Source: Spongilla lacustris (taxonomy: Eukaryota > Porifera > Demospongiae > Spongillida > Spongillidae). Taken from it: a stretch of DNA of 64,000 nucleotides. A model generated the notes under the pieces. That model was not told where the DNA came from, ran no database searches, and was given only the letters and a program-made list of their open reading frames with translations. Below, piece by piece: positions 1-11,380 of the stretch (the first letter of the stretch is position 1; every line of letters starts with the position of its first letter). The stretch spans positions 1,018,501 through 1,082,500 of the forward strand of contig OX442421.1 of the NCBI GenBank assembly GCA_949361645.1. Reading direction: 5' to 3'. Made by a program: the position numbers and the translations under genes.

Positions 1-745
1 TTTGCAAACCAGGTCACGTAAAGGATAAGTAAGTAGTTCAGGATAAAAAATAAGCACTAATGGATAGAAGCATGTGTAATGAAATAAGTGCAACACATAA
101 ATTAGTGTGTTACCTTGATTGAAGTTTAGCCATGGAAGTGTAACAGATACTGATAGGAGTAGTGAAAAATGAACAATTTCTTCTTGTGGGCGAAACTCTT
201 GGGAGGGGGGTAAGTGGCAAGCTGACTGTCTGCAGATGGATGGGTGTACGTCGGTGTGCAGATGGATGGGTGTACATCGGTATGCAGATGGACAGATGTC
301 TGTTTGCAAACCAGGTCACGTAAAGGATAAGTAAGTAGTTCAGGATAAAAAATAAGCACTAATGGATAGAAGCATGTGTAATGAAATAAGTGCAACACAT
401 AAATTAGTGTGTTACCTTGATTGAAATTTAGCCATGGAAGTGTAACAGATACTGATAGGAGTAGTGAAAAATGAACAATTTCTTCTTGTGGGCGAAACTC
501 TTGGGAGGGGGGTAAGTGGAAAGCTGACTGTCTGCAGATGGATGGGTGTACATCGGTATGCAGATGGATGGATGGATGTCTGTTTGCAGTAAAGGATAAG
601 TAAGTAGTTCAGGATAAAAAATAAGCACTAATGGATAGAAGCATGTGTAATGAAATAAGTGCAACACATAAATTAGTGTGTTACCTTGATAGAAATTTAG
701 CCATGGAAGTGTAACAGATACTGATAGGAGTAGTAGAAAGTGCCA
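1..745. repeat. Tandem repeat, ~300-bp unit, about 2.5 copies
   Basis: The block starting at 1 recurs at 303 and again, lacking its first bases, from about 589. Each copy contains the same stretch around an internal 'gcactaatggatagaagc' and a short subrepeat of 'cagatggatgg' units that varies in number. ORFs here are produced by the repeat and are not genes. The array probably continues left of the window. Confidence 0.9.
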
Positions 746-848
746 TCATACATAAACAAAACAAATGCAAATGCAGCACGTACAATCCAAAAGTACAATT
801 TGTGAGGTGATTCAAATAAGGAATGGGAATTAGGTGTGTGATTTACCT

Positions 849-3470
849 TCAAATGTTGCCCCGATGTTGTCTCTCAGTTGCAATTGGGAATGGGCAGTGG
901 CAGTTAACATAGTCATTTTTTATCCTAATGAGGTTGGGGGTGTCAGGTGGAATGTACTTAGCCCGTTTACTAGTTGGCATACAGGAATATTTAGAAAACA
1001 GTAGCCAGAATATCCCCTTAACCAACACACTATCGTGTCCCAGGCGGACATGATTGTTCACTGCAAACGCAAACCAATACGACAGGCCATAGTTAGCCAG
1101 CAGCTCAATGGCCTTGTCTTTGCAAACCTTTATAGCCTTTCGTGCAGTGACAACCATGTCCTGTCCACCACGCGTAGCGGTGTAGACCACGTTAGTGTAT
1201 TTTTCAAAGGTATTTTCTGCTACAACGGGTTGGTACAAATTGCCACCTTGTTCCAAGTCGCAAGAAGCCACCAGGGCCTTGATCCCTTCGAGCAGTCCAC
1301 CCTGATTAATGAATCGGCCTATGTTTCGGCCGTCGTACACCTGGGGATCGTAGACACCCACCCCAGCACCACCACCCCGTGTTGATCCCAGCTCATAATC
1401 TGAAGGGGGACGCTCAGGGGCATGTGTGCGGTTGGCAAAAAAGCACAGATATGCCCCCTGTGGGATGGTCACTTCCTCTCTACCTGGAGGTGTGGGCCGG
1501 AGCAAAAGGCCTGACCCAGCACCACTGATCAGGCTGGAACCAATATGCATGTGTGTTTCATTGAGGAACTGTGTGCTGTTTTCTATTTTGCATACCACGG
1601 CACCACAACGGACAGAATGTGAAGACCCCCTTTCAGCCAATCTGTCCTTCAGTACCCATGGCATGAGCTCCTCTACCCCCATCTCAAGCCCATATTGGAA
1701 AACTCCACGGCGCTCGGCACGGGCAGTTTCCAGAGCGAGATTGTATCGTCTCGGCGTGGGGAATGAAAGTCCAGACTCCACACGCCTTATGCCACTTGAC
1801 ACAAAGTGGCCAGACGCCTCGCTGCAAGTGTACAACTCAGCAAGCAAACGAACGCCGCTACGACCGTGGTGTACCCCGCAGGGGACCAGCAACACTCTTC
1901 CACATGTCGGCCTGCCTATCTCGCACCTGGCGTGAACCAGGGCATGATAACCAAACGGCTGGACCATGGTCTGGGGAGGTGCGTTGCTTGGCCCCGGGAG
2001 GGTGCTACCTCCCACGACAGACACTGAGTATTGATGACCCAGCTCTATGGCATCATGGAAGGCCTCCCTGAAATACGCCAGGTCACACCTGGGAATGCTC
2101 ACGGAATGAATGGGCACACCATTCACTTCGAGGTAACGGCGAAGGTCCGGGAACCGGTCCACATTGATGGAACCCCCATCCCCATCAAAATAATTAACTG
2201 CCTCTGCCACATTCCCAACGTGACCAAAGACTGGCCTATCTCCCGAGGCGTACAGGGGAAGGTAGTGGGACTGGTCCACCCACTGCCGGACACTCTCCAG
2301 TTTGGACCCTACACTTTTAAGGGTTGTGGAGTATGCTCCAGCCAGCATGATGCAATCAGGCAATGATTTAGACGCAAAGGACCTGCATGTGTGTGAGAGA
2401 GTGTATGCAGGTGCAAGGTGTGTATGTTACAACGAACCTGCAATCCTTGAGGCACGTCGCAGTGACATTGTCAAACTCGTGTTGCAGAAGTCGGAACACC
2501 TCAGTGTTGCACCACCTCAGTGTTGCACCACCTCGCAAGGGTAGGGGTGGTTGGTGGCATCTTGGAGGTGGTCGGAGCACTGTGTGCAGTTGTAGGGTGG
2601 GATGGAACACTGCAGGACCAGACTATTCAAAGTTTTGGTCCTCTCAGCTTGGCAATGATTAACCAGTTTGACGTCCACATCAGGCACCAAAACACTAGCT
2701 CCGCGGAGAACCAGGCCAACACGGTGCTGTATAATGCTTTTAACTACGGTGGCCAGTTGAAAAAGTGTACGAACCTGTGCAGCAAATATATATATAATTA
2801 TGTGTGCATGTACATGTATGTATGTATGTATGTATGTATGTATGTATGTATGTATGTATGTATGTATGTATGTATGTATGTATGTGTGTGTGTGTGTGTG
2901 TGTGCGTGTATGTATGTATGTATGTATGTATGTATGTATGTATGTATGTATGTATGTATGTATGTATGTATGTATGTATGTATATATGTATGTATGTATG
3001 TGTGTGACGATGTATGTATGTATGTGCATGTGAAGACTTGCCTGTTGAAAAACATTTTGTATGCTTTCTCCGTCAACGTCGTGCAATGTGGACTGGATAA
3101 GTGCGTCTATGTTTTCAGCCGTCTGCCCCGTTAATATAACCTGTTCAGATAGTCGCGCGATGTACCTAGCCAGGACCTCGGGCGTGCAACTCTGAACTGT
3201 GGCATCGCACGTCCTAGACACAACGTGTGGTTCCAATGGCAGGTCCTCCTGACTGGACTGGAGCTGCCAGTTGGTTCTGCCGTCCCTCTGAAGAGTTCGT
3301 GTAGTGTGCTGCTGTACACGACGCCGCTTGGATGCCAGTGATGTGGAGGACGCTGTTACATGTATAGGGAATGGACTATATACAGGTGTGTAAGCTGACG
3401 CAAAGCTTACATGTTGTAGACACTGACGGAACGTCAGTTGTGGGGATCTCGGCAGGAGTGGAATAGCTTG
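849..3470 (-). CDS. SET-domain-like protein, three visible exons, 5' end open
   Basis: The main exon (849-2382) encodes about 510 residues. In the last third I see a SET-like pattern: an 'IPQGAYL' opening, then GRFINQGG (compare RFINH), and ELLANYGLSYW (compare ELTYDYG..YW). Upstream exons fit in phase: 3042-3470 (contains a KRRR basic run; donor is GC, 'gcaagt') and 2611-2774, joined through introns 2775-3041 and 2383-2610. The last junction is tentative because its donor (gtgttc) is weak. The combined frame is 709 codons including the stop. No start codon was found; an acceptor precedes 3470, so more exons lie upstream. The larger intron is filled by a TGTA microsatellite. SET proteins methylate lysines, but the canonical NHS motif is degenerate (NQG), so catalysis is doubtful. 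It could be transposon-encoded. Confidence 0.6.
2816..3028. repeat. (TGTA)n microsatellite with (GT)n core
   Basis: Almost pure TGTA repeat interrupted by a GT run near 2885-2905. It lies inside an intron of the minus-strand SET-like gene. The long His/Tyr/Thr and Met/Tyr/Val ORFs here are repeat translations. Confidence 0.97.
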
Positions 3471-3511
3471 CTGTGAAATTGGGAAAATTAAAATCGTACA
3501 TCTGCAGGCTG

Positions 3512-3512
3512 C

Positions 3513-3549
<37 letters not shown>

Positions 3550-3609
3550 TATTATATATATATAATTATATATATACTAGTATAATCGAGAGTTACGGCA
3601 GTAACTCTC
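3512..3609. repeat. AT-rich repeat ending in a perfect short hairpin
   Basis: An (AT)n run is followed at 3588-3609 by a hairpin with 9-bp arms (GAGAGTTAC / GTAACTCTC) and a GGCA loop. No function is apparent. Confidence 0.8.
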
Positions 3610-3721
3610 ATATAGGATTTGTGCCGTATCATGAATATCATTAAAAAAACGCGTCCCGCGTATAACTCACGAACCGAGAAACGGATAGTGTAGCTCTTTA
3701 TTGCTATCGATCCACAATGGA

Positions 3722-3845
3722 AAGACGATCATTTTCATGTTTTGTTCAAGTCGCCAAACCGTTTACTTTAAGAGAACAAAAAAGCTCGTAGTTCTCGTTC
3801 CCAGACCGTAATTTGTCCATAGTCGTCGTCGTCGTCGTCGTCGTC
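3722..3845. repeat. Dispersed repeat plus (GTC)n
   Basis: 3722-3803 is the reverse complement, with few differences, of 63543-63617 at the other end of the window. It is followed by a (GTC)n run at 3822-3845. It abuts the foldback element on its left. Confidence 0.75.
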
Positions 3846-4158
3846 TTTATGGGTGAGTATAACTCGAGATAGGAAAGGTTTTAAAGAGCGCCAGTTACAC
3901 CAAAAATCGTAGAAAATTCTGACAATACATCTTCAGGTATCAGATATATAAACAAAGCATGTAACCAATATACGTAATTTGCAGCTGTTCTCACGCGCCA
4001 AGATATAAGTACGTAATCGCTATATTAAAACAAAACCATTTCCATGACAGTGTTGCAGAATTGTGTATTGTGTATGATTGGCATGGAACAGGTGGGAGTT
4101 TCATTCGTGTTTTTAGTTTTGCTCACCACTTTTAGCTAGCGAAGTTGTTTTTGTCAAA

Positions 4159-4512
4159 ATGCCTTTACGGCTACGAAAGAGGAAAGCTAAGCGACGAGAG
4201 GAATACCTCCTAAATCGAGACTATGAGTTAGAGTCCTCTCGAGTTCGGTACGATGCTGATGCTGAACAAAGGCGGGCGTCTGCTCGTGATATGTACAGAG
4301 CAAATCTGGAGTTGAACCAAGCTTCTAAGAGGTGGCAACAGGAAAAGAATTCTGTTGCGTCTAAGAAGCGACGTTATGAACTGAACTCAGACAAGAAACG
4401 AGCTTCTAAGAGGGAAAGCTTGGCGCGTGAGTATCGAACTAATGGAACAGCTGCAAATGTAACTGTAAACATTGTGTTGCTAGGCAATAAACATGGGAAT
4501 TACAACGGCTAG
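4159..4512 (+). CDS. Small basic Lys/Arg-rich protein of the foldback element
   Basis: The 117-residue ORF starts at an ATG followed by a strongly basic run (residues 1-15: repeated R/K). Two or three degenerate units follow of the type Y-x(4)-E-x-(R/K)RAS-x-R-x(2)-Y, which looks like an amphipathic, coiled-coil-forming, nucleic-acid-binding region. Such units occur N-terminally in helicase-type transposon proteins of invertebrates (inference from family memory). The second copy of the element has the same frame broken at codon 12, so copy 1 is the better preserved. No catalytic domain is present. It could be a non-autonomous remnant. Confidence 0.5.
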   Translation: MPLRLRKRKAKRREEYLLNRDYELESSRVRYDADAEQRRASARDMYRANLELNQASKRWQQEKNSVASKKRRYELNSDKKRASKRESLAREYRTNGTAANVTVNIVLLGNKHGNYNG

Positions 4513-4599
4513 ATTTTATCGTACAATCGTATTTACTTCTACATTGTACTACATGTATACCTATATACTAGTAGTCACTTATTTAAAAAATGAATGAAA

Positions 4600-4876
4600 C
4601 AAGATATAAAAAACATTCTCTCTGAGAAAGTTAGTGGTATATAGGATTTGAAGGCAATGGTGGTGTAAAAAGAAAGGGAACAAGGGATTCAGTGGAGATA
4701 CAATGATTATTCCTATATTTAGCACCGTATAGAACGTCATTACAATTATGTTGCTAAATATAGGAATAATCATTGTATCTCCACTGAATCCCTTGTTCCC
4801 TTTCTTTTTACACCACCATTGCCTTCAAATCCTATATACCACTAACTTTCTCAGAGAGAATGTTTTTTATATCTTG
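4600..4876. repeat. Perfect 125-bp long hairpin, copy 1
   Basis: Left arm 4600-4724 and right arm 4752-4876 are exact reverse complements over 125 bp around a 27-bp loop. A transcript through here would form a fully paired dsRNA stem. ORFs on both strands in this interval mirror each other and are not genes. Confidence 0.97.
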
Positions 4877-4890
4877 TATAATATATATAC

Positions 4891-5415
4891 CTGTCGGAGA
4901 GTAGCCATCGTTCCGATCGCTAGTGTAGAAGGCTGAAAAGCAGCATATTGCCGTAAAGTGGTGCATGTCTACGAGCAGAGGCGACACTGAACGTTGTGTG
5001 AATAATGGCTCACCAATTGGAGATCCTTCTAAGGTTGCGGGGGAAGTAGGGGTGAGGATGAGAGCCGGAGCAGCTGCCGGGGCAACACGTGGTGTTGCCG
5101 CAGGTGTTAGTCGCTGTCGTGGTCTTACTTCCCTCAGCAAGTGCTTCAAGTCGAGACTTATGGCACGCAGCAGCGGAACCAGCTGTAGGTCCGACACCTG
5201 TCCTGCAGCGTCTCTTGCGGTTATGGCTTCTTGAAACCTCCTAGCTAGACCTGCGAAATCTATTTGCATAAGTAATGAATAAGAAGAGGATTAAAACGTA
5301 ATTGTCTGTCGTCCGTTGACGTCACCTGCGATAGATGATGAATATGGTTGTATGGAGATTAGAGGTTGGATATGTGTCCCTCTCGTAGTGGAGGCATATG
5401 GAGGCTGGGGAATCA
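4891..5415 (-). CDS. Unrecognised gene, two consecutive exons
   Basis: Two exons fit in phase on the minus strand: 5326-5415 (acceptor tttgcag, donor gtgacg) and 4891-5259 (acceptor aaatag, donor gtatat). Together they encode about 150 residues. A Pro/Tyr/Ser-rich start leads to a helical-looking stretch (FAGLARRF..AITARDAA..LQLVPLLRAI..LKHLLREV), then an Ala/Pro-rich linker. Neither the first nor the last exon is visible. I do not recognise the family. The downstream intron contains the foldback element, which explains why the open frame runs into the hairpin. Confidence 0.4.
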
Positions 5416-5419
5416 CTGC

Positions 5420-7380
5420 AAAAGAAACATTCTCAAGAATTGTTAGGCGTTTGGAGAGGGTCGATCCTATTCTTTGGATGATCGTGCAGTTGCTTATAAG
5501 AGAGAGAGGGAGTGCGCGCGTGTGGCGTTGTCGGCTGGCTTCGGATAGAAGGGGAGGGATGGATGCGACATTGCTTAAAATAAAATAATAAAAGCAAAGT
5601 CCGTTTGTTACGTAACCGCCCATTTGAGCCGACGAAAAGAAAGGTTAAAAGACAGGGTTTGTGGTGTGCGCATGCAGTAGGCTGTGACACATAAATTAAC
5701 TGACTTGTATTAATGACGTCATGCATGTCGTAGTATGTAAATAAGATGCAAAGTCCGTTGGTTACGTAACAAAGTGCAAACATGAAGTTCTTAAGGCTGG
5801 CAGTGCATCCCTCAGTCTGTTGAGGGGGTTCTCTTCACTGCATGGTCGTGCATCTGTCTTTAATGACATATTTTAGTATGACTGCTTGTATAGATTACAT
5901 ACAGCTGTACAAGGCCTATATGTATCCTACCTCTGATGATGATTTTTAATTTGGACCTTCATTTTTAATACTATATATATTGCCACTGCCTGGCCAGTAA
6001 TAAGGCCTGCATACACCCAAATTAGTGACACTCATGTATATGAAAGTAATTATACATTGTGTCGATCATCTTATTTGTAACATGTGTGCTTCTGTACATC
6101 AGATGAGTTAAACGGCGTCATTCTCTGCATGCAGTAACATATATGCACATTGCAAAGGCACTGTAATATGTACAATGCACAAATCAATGATCTGACTCTT
6201 ATGCGGGTAGAGAAGAATCAATCTTTCTGCACATGGCATACAAGTTGCAGGCAACGACACATGCAAACTGCTCTCCGCAACTTGAGCACTTTGTAACAGT
6301 ATATCTCTTTGACCGCCAAGTGCATATATATATACTAAAAATTAATTCGCGTTAACCGCCAAGTGCATATATATATGCACACATATAGAAAACCAGTCTG
6401 TGTCGCACGGTTACATGCTCCGTGTACTAATAAGCCCTAGTGGCATAGAGCTATGACCGGAGCGTTGGTTTTTAATTGAAAGGAAAGCGGGAACGAACAG
6501 CTGCAGGTGTACACGTAATGGCGGCTCTATCGTCACCAGCAGCTTCGAATTAGCACCCGCCTTTTCTACTAAAACATGGGCGAGCGAAGCTTTTTAAAAC
6601 GTCAGGACGTTAGATGTAACAACAAGGGATAGAACTATGGTGTTTTTATCGACTGCTTCGTTGTATGCGCAATATACGGCTTCGAATTCCTGCCCGCTTC
6701 GCTCGACCTAAATCGGGTCTTGTTAGCTGCCGATTGTTTTCAAGCTAGTACACCATATATCATAACAAACATCATAAAACACTCTTCTATCATAGATAGT
6801 ATCTTTTTAAGGAGGCTAACCGCGAGATTCTTCGAGAACAGCGACTACTAAGCAACGGCCGTACGGGTAGCCATAATTAAAAACATTACTGGCAAATAAT
6901 CAATCAACTACGTTATCCGTCTTGACTGTCAAAGAGATATATTCCAGAGCCATCCCTAGTAGAGTAAGGGCTGAACTTGCACTAATAATATTATAATTCG
7001 GTATAATGATTATTATATCATCATTGAAATACTCTATAACGATTGCGATACAACTTAAATATACAAGTTTTGTATTACATATAGTAACGATACATCAATG
7101 TACAATGTATAATATATAAAAATACCCAAAGGAATAAATAACACATATTCTACATAAGCTGATGTGGGTAGTCATCCATGCATGTGCACTGCACTTATCC
7201 ATTTTCACTCTGCTTCCTCTTATGCACAGAATTGTGGCTCTTAGTACAGCAAATGACAACGTCGCCCTTACACCCGTCCAGTCAATTCACTTGGTGGTTT
7301 TTTCCCCCTGCACTTCTATGCTATTGCTTTATATGACAGAGCGTGGACACCATCAACATATACATATATGTATATTATAT
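5420..7380. other. Non-coding, AT-rich, no gene seen
   Basis: No ORF with a recognisable domain. A short direct duplication occurs around 6312-6378 (a 'ccgccaagtgcatatata' block twice). TATA-rich patches and TGCATG-rich sequence are present. An ORF at 7162-7431 is unsupported. Confidence 0.6.
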
Positions 7381-8198
7381 GGGACAGTTTCCGCGAAAAT
7401 GTCCGAGTTTTATAACATTATAATCTTATAAAAATGCTTCTTGTTTGAGTCGCTATATCTTCCGAACGCTAAACGGTATCGAATTTCTATTTTCAAAAGT
7501 TCATACTACACCATTTCGCTATGATAAATTACATTTTGGAGTCTTGCACTTGCTCCATGCCAGTATTGCAACGTTCGATACCCGACCGGGTTCAAACCCG
7601 TCATAACTTTGGGTAGGAGTAATCAAATCGCTTCAAATTTGGTTTGTAGGTACAGAGGTCCTATACCTATCGATTTGTACTGTTCGCTAATTTTTATGCC
7701 ATCCGTTACGGAGATACAGTTGAACAAACTACGTGCACTTTTTCCCGCTCGTTTCGCGCCTATGATATAACAACCGCCTCCCCATACATTGAGCGGGACG
7801 CGATTTGCCAAAATCATTGGCAGGAATCGAGCGGGATAAAGTGGACGTAGTTTGTTCAACTGTATCTCCGTAACGGACGGCATAAAAATTAACGAACAGA
7901 ACAAATCGATAAGTATAGGACCTCTATACCTACAAACCGAATTTGAAGCGATTTGATTACTCCTACCTAAAGTTATGGCGGGTTTGAACCTGGTCGGGTA
8001 TCGAACGTTGCAATACTGGCATGGAGCAAGTGCAAGACTCCAAAATGTAATTTATCATAGAAAAATGGTGTAATATGAACTTTCGAAAATAGGAAGTTGA
8101 TAGCGTTTAGCGTTCGGAAGATATAGCGATTCAAACAATAAGTATTTTTATAAGATTATAATGTTATAAAACTCGGACATTTTCGCGGAAACTGTCCC
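7381..8198. mobile_element. 818-bp foldback element with GGGACAGTTTCC ends
   Basis: Left and right arms of roughly 370 bp are near-identical reverse complements, starting GGGACAGTTTCCGCGAAAAT and ending with its complement, around a short central loop near 7745-7840. It is embedded in AT-rich sequence, so a target duplication cannot be resolved. There is no coding capacity, and the internal ORF simply spans the fold. Likely a non-autonomous DNA transposon. Confidence 0.85.
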
Positions 8199-9130
8199 AT
8201 ATATATATATATAGCACACAAAAATCTTCTTCTAAAAATAATAATATATATATATATAATATTCATTGTGATACAACATCAATTCTGAAAAAGAAAACAT
8301 CGCGTGTCATTAATCGACGATATACAGTATAATAGGGCCAGGACACAGTGGAGAGTCCAGCTGTGAATATCCGCCGCCATATGCATGCGTATGTTAATTC
8401 TTTAGCTAGTCAGTGGAAGGCAATATCCTTAACACACCTCCACGAGAACTTCTAGTATTATCAAAAAATAAGCCAGTCGACGTCATCGTGGTCATTATAA
8501 TTATAATAATATAGGGACGGAATCGCCCATGCATCTTAACGAGCGAGTCTCGTAGTCACACCTTTATATCATATCATGTAGTAGCTACTCCACAGCAGCG
8601 GTTCTATTAGCTCGACCTTCGCTATCCAGTTGAAGTTCGATGTTGTACGTCTGGCTAGCGAGACTAGCGTATACCAAGAATTAGATTGATAGCGAGTGTA
8701 GAGCTATTACATTGTATATCCACAATACTATCAGATGGGTACAAATCTTGGCATAGGCTACCCGACCCTCCGCCAAAAGGCTACGCCCAACTATACTATA
8801 CAATGGATCAAAATGGTTAAATAACAGATCACGAGACCTCTAGAATGCATCCAATGGCAGGGGCACGAGTACAACTAAATGTTTTGAGTTGCGCATGCGT
8901 ATGCTTAGATCACTAAAATCGACGAAAGCTGTAGTTTGGAAGGATTTTATGTAACAGCGATGCCTATTCCTAACTTCCCTGCCATGCAGACATACAATGC
9001 ATTTATTAAACGACAATAACGATAATGTATTTTAATAAATTAATTAGCAGTTTTAATAACGTGATAAATCTCTAAAGTACCTAGTGAGTTTAATGGTGCA
9101 ATTGGATTTTTTTTATCACAATCGTACGCC
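8199..9130. other. Non-coding stretch
   Basis: No gene recognised. It contains AT runs (8215-8260) and near 8783-8796 a 'gctacgcccaacta' string matching one end of the palindromic element at 11748-11810. Confidence 0.5.
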
Positions 9131-9133
9131 GAG

Positions 9134-9901
9134 TTATGCATCGATGTCCACAATTTCTGGACATGGCTCACCTCTTGTGCCGTCGTCGTTGTTTCTCCGA
9201 GAAGGACAGTAGCGTTTGATGTGCCCTTTCTTGTTGCATAAGTAACAACGAGGTTGTTGGGCTCCACCTGGTTTCTGTTCTGATAAACGAAATTCCAGCG
9301 CCTCCATCCTCCCCACGAGCTTATCAATTACCTCACGTAAGTCTTCTCTGCCTCCTGTCTGCACTGCTTGGACCCGCTGCCCGTCGTCCAATCCCATCGC
9401 GCGTTCAACACGGATAGCGTTCTTTACCGCATCGTCCAAGTTGGTTGGCGTGCCACAAAGAAGAACCTGCCTTGTCAATTCTGGTCGCAACCCTGTTACA
9501 AATCGCCCTAGCAAAACGCTCGCTGTTTTGACATTGTCGTCAGGATACGCTTCAGTGAACAACTTGCACAGCGCCATCTCAAAATCTCTGACTGACTCTC
9601 GTAGTTCTTGACACCGCTCTCCAAATCTCTTCGCCGACAAAAGTGGATCCCTCGTTAAGCCTGCTCGGTCTGCGAGCGCCTTCTTGAGCGTTGCAAGATC
9701 AGCTTTGTCGGAGTCGGGTAGTTGCATGTAAATGTCTAGTAACTTTCCCCGAAGTAAGGCTGGGAGGATGACAAGATCCCTGCCGCCTTCCCATTTGTTG
9801 GCTGCAGCGATGACCTCGAAGCGTTTCCACGAGCGATCAAATTCTTCCCTGCTATCTGCATTGATCTCAGGTAGCGTCAACCCATGTATTCCTTGCGCCA
9901 T
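9134..9901 (-). CDS. gag: Gag protein of a truncated LTR retrotransposon
   Basis: 255 residues from the ATG at 9901; the open frame continues upstream through the primer-binding site and LTR, so this internal ATG is preferred. The order is typical of Ty3/gypsy gag: a helical capsid-like region (residues ~15-180, with FDRSWKRFEV near the start and LLGRFVTGLRPEL further on), a linker, then one CCHC zinc knuckle (CYLCNKKGHIKRYC) near the C-terminus that would bind RNA. The 3' side ends in unrelated AT-rich DNA with no protease, reverse transcriptase or integrase. The copy is therefore truncated, or is a gag-only derivative. Confidence 0.8.
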   Translation of the reverse strand: MAQGIHGLTLPEINADSREEFDRSWKRFEVIAAANKWEGGRDLVILPALLRGKLLDIYMQLPDSDKADLATLKKALADRAGLTRDPLLSAKRFGERCQELRESVRDFEMALCKLFTEAYPDDNVKTASVLLGRFVTGLRPELTRQVLLCGTPTNLDDAVKNAIRVERAMGLDDGQRVQAVQTGGREDLREVIDKLVGRMEALEFRLSEQKPGGAQQPRCYLCNKKGHIKRYCPSRRNNDDGTRGEPCPEIVDIDA

Positions 9902-9910
9902 GCCAGAGCG

Positions 9911-9928
9911 ATCCCACCGCTGCCACCA
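9911..9928 (-). promoter_or_regulatory. Primer-binding site, tRNA-Leu type
   Basis: On the minus strand the 18 bases TGGTGGCAGCGGTGGGAT follow the LTR after one base. Their complement ends in CCA and matches what I know of the 3' end of animal tRNA-Leu (AAG/UAG). Reverse transcription would be primed here. Confidence 0.8.
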
Positions 9929-9929
9929 A

Positions 9930-10085
9930 TGTAACAACTTCAACAATGAGTTACCAGTGCAAGACAAAAAGAGAGAACAACACACACAAACTTAATGCAT
10001 TAAATACCCTATAGAATATTCTAGAATAGTCTAGTCCCTATCACCTTGTTAACACCTTCGGTGACAGCTGACATCCTCTGTTACA
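9930..10085 (-). mobile_element. 5' LTR of the truncated retrotransposon
   Basis: The 156-bp sequence begins TGTAACA and ends TGTTACA (TG...CA, terminal inverted repeat), directly adjoining the primer-binding site. No second LTR copy was found in the window, consistent with 3' truncation. Confidence 0.65.
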
Positions 10086-10216
10086 CAAGGTTCATGCAGA
10101 TGTCATATGGAGACATGGAGAAGAAGGTAACATATACTGTTGTTAAGTGTAACGTTGCTTTAGTTTAATTAAATTGTACAATAATATGCCACCACTAGTA
10201 ATTCTAATACTCAGAT

Positions 10217-10426
10217 AGAAATAAAGCCATATGTACTTGATGGTCAACTGTGTGATGAGTGTCATGGGGTCCAGTCTGATGGCAAACCAGCTCCCATCTT
10301 CTGTGGCAGCATGACTTGTCTCAAGTACTACTGTGAACACTGCTGGGCCACTGTTCACTCCATGCCAAACTTGTAGAACCAAAGTCCCCTTCTCAAGGAT
10401 GTTGGGGACCATGTGCGGTTCCACTG
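10217..10426 (+). pseudogene. CPEB-type ZZ zinc-finger exon relic
   Basis: After an acceptor (actcag) the frame reads IEIKPYVLDGQLCDEC, then FC....CLKYYCEHCWATVHS, then a TAG at 10373 and, still in frame, PLLKDVGDHVR. This is the C-terminal ZZ domain of cytoplasmic polyadenylation element-binding proteins, with its cysteine spacing (CxxC...FC...C..YYC..CW...HS). The in-frame stop and absence of RRM domains make it a relic. A second, better preserved relic is at 31975. Confidence 0.7.
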
Positions 10427-11194
10427 ATGCTTGTTGTTTTCGTTTTTGTGTTGATGTATGTATGTCACACAGGTCAATCATTTGAATATCTTTTGAGATC
10501 CTACCTTGAGTGGCCCAAACCTGTACTGAACACGTGGAAGGGGGGGGGGGGGGGGGGGTCACACAGTCGCTTCAACACATGGCTAACCTTGAAGGTCTTT
10601 TGGTATGTCTTGAAGGAGTAAGCCTTCTTCTGTAGGTCATCTAGCCTTTCCAGGAGACCTCAATTAATTGTACACCAAATTACTTATTGACTATCCCCTG
10701 CCTCCTCCTCCACCTCACCATCCAGCATCCTGTGACACTGTTATGACATCTGTTTGGCTTTTTTGGGCAGCATCTCATGGATGACCTTGATGGGGAGGAG
10801 AAAGATGAAGAACATGTACACCAAGTCTTAGAACCACTTGGGGCCTATTGGTGATGAATAAGGTATCACATCACTTCAAGGCCCCACAGGTTGTGGGTGT
10901 GTACATTCAGTCTCTTCGTATTAACACACTTGTTCCAGTGACTGCGCATTATCCAGTTTAAAGCATCGCGCTGCAGGCGATTTAATGAAAGAGTGAACAA
11001 GCAGATGAATCAACACGGTGCACAGGGGAGTGTAGCGTTACGTGTGCCGGCAGGCCCCGTAACTTTGATATTATGTCTATGACAGCTAACGCATAAAAAG
11101 CTATAGGGACGAGAGGAGGACAAACGAAAATTTGTCAATCCCATCGCACTACCGGTATCGAACTGAACCAACGCTGTACCTGCATGGCCTCTCT
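10427..11194. other. Non-coding stretch with poly-G tract
   Basis: Contains a 19-base G run at 10540-10558. No coding region recognised. Confidence 0.5.
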
Positions 11195-11203
11195 GAACGT
11201 ACA

Positions 11204-11380
11204 TAGTCTCGTACCCAGACCCTAGTACGTCACAGCTGCGGATGGATTACATCACCGCTACGCTAGAACTAGTTCTAGCGTAGCGGTGATGTAATCCATC
11301 CGCAGCTGTGACTAGTTCTAGCGTAGCGGTGATGTAATCCATCCGCAGCTGTGACGTACTAGGGTCTGGGTACGAGACTA
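11204..11380. mobile_element. Palindromic mini-element with 9-bp target duplication
   Basis: Starts TAGTCTCGTACCCAGACC and ends with the reverse complement. It is flanked on both sides by GAACGTACA (11195-11203 and 11381-11389). The right arm carries a 40-bp internal tandem duplication. There is no coding capacity. Confidence 0.85.

Larger units (their letters stand above)
3876..4876 (+). mobile_element. Foldback element, copy 1 (about 1.0 kb)
   Basis: Boundaries were set by comparison with the inverted copy at 14924-15940. Both start at 'aggttttaaagagcgcc' and end at 'tttttatatcttg'. The element has a 5' leader, a small basic ORF (4159-4512) and a 3' long hairpin (4600-4876). No terminal inverted repeat or clear target duplication is visible. 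It sits just outside the splice donor of the minus-strand exon ending at 4891, hence in an intron. Superfamily unknown; the basic N-terminal type of ORF is reminiscent of Helitron-associated proteins, but the CTRR end is missing. Confidence 0.75.

Noticed and set aside
1035..2366. Plus-strand ORFs opposite the SET-like exon
   Set aside because: Antisense shadows; the minus strand has the domain pattern and fitting upstream exons.
2517..3236. Single long ORF with His-Thr-Tyr-Ile repeat
   Set aside because: The repeat is an intronic TACA microsatellite between two real exons; only the ends are coding.
7589..7608. GGTTCAAACCC as a tRNA T-loop
   Set aside because: It lies in a foldback arm and no acceptor stem or anticodon arm can be drawn.
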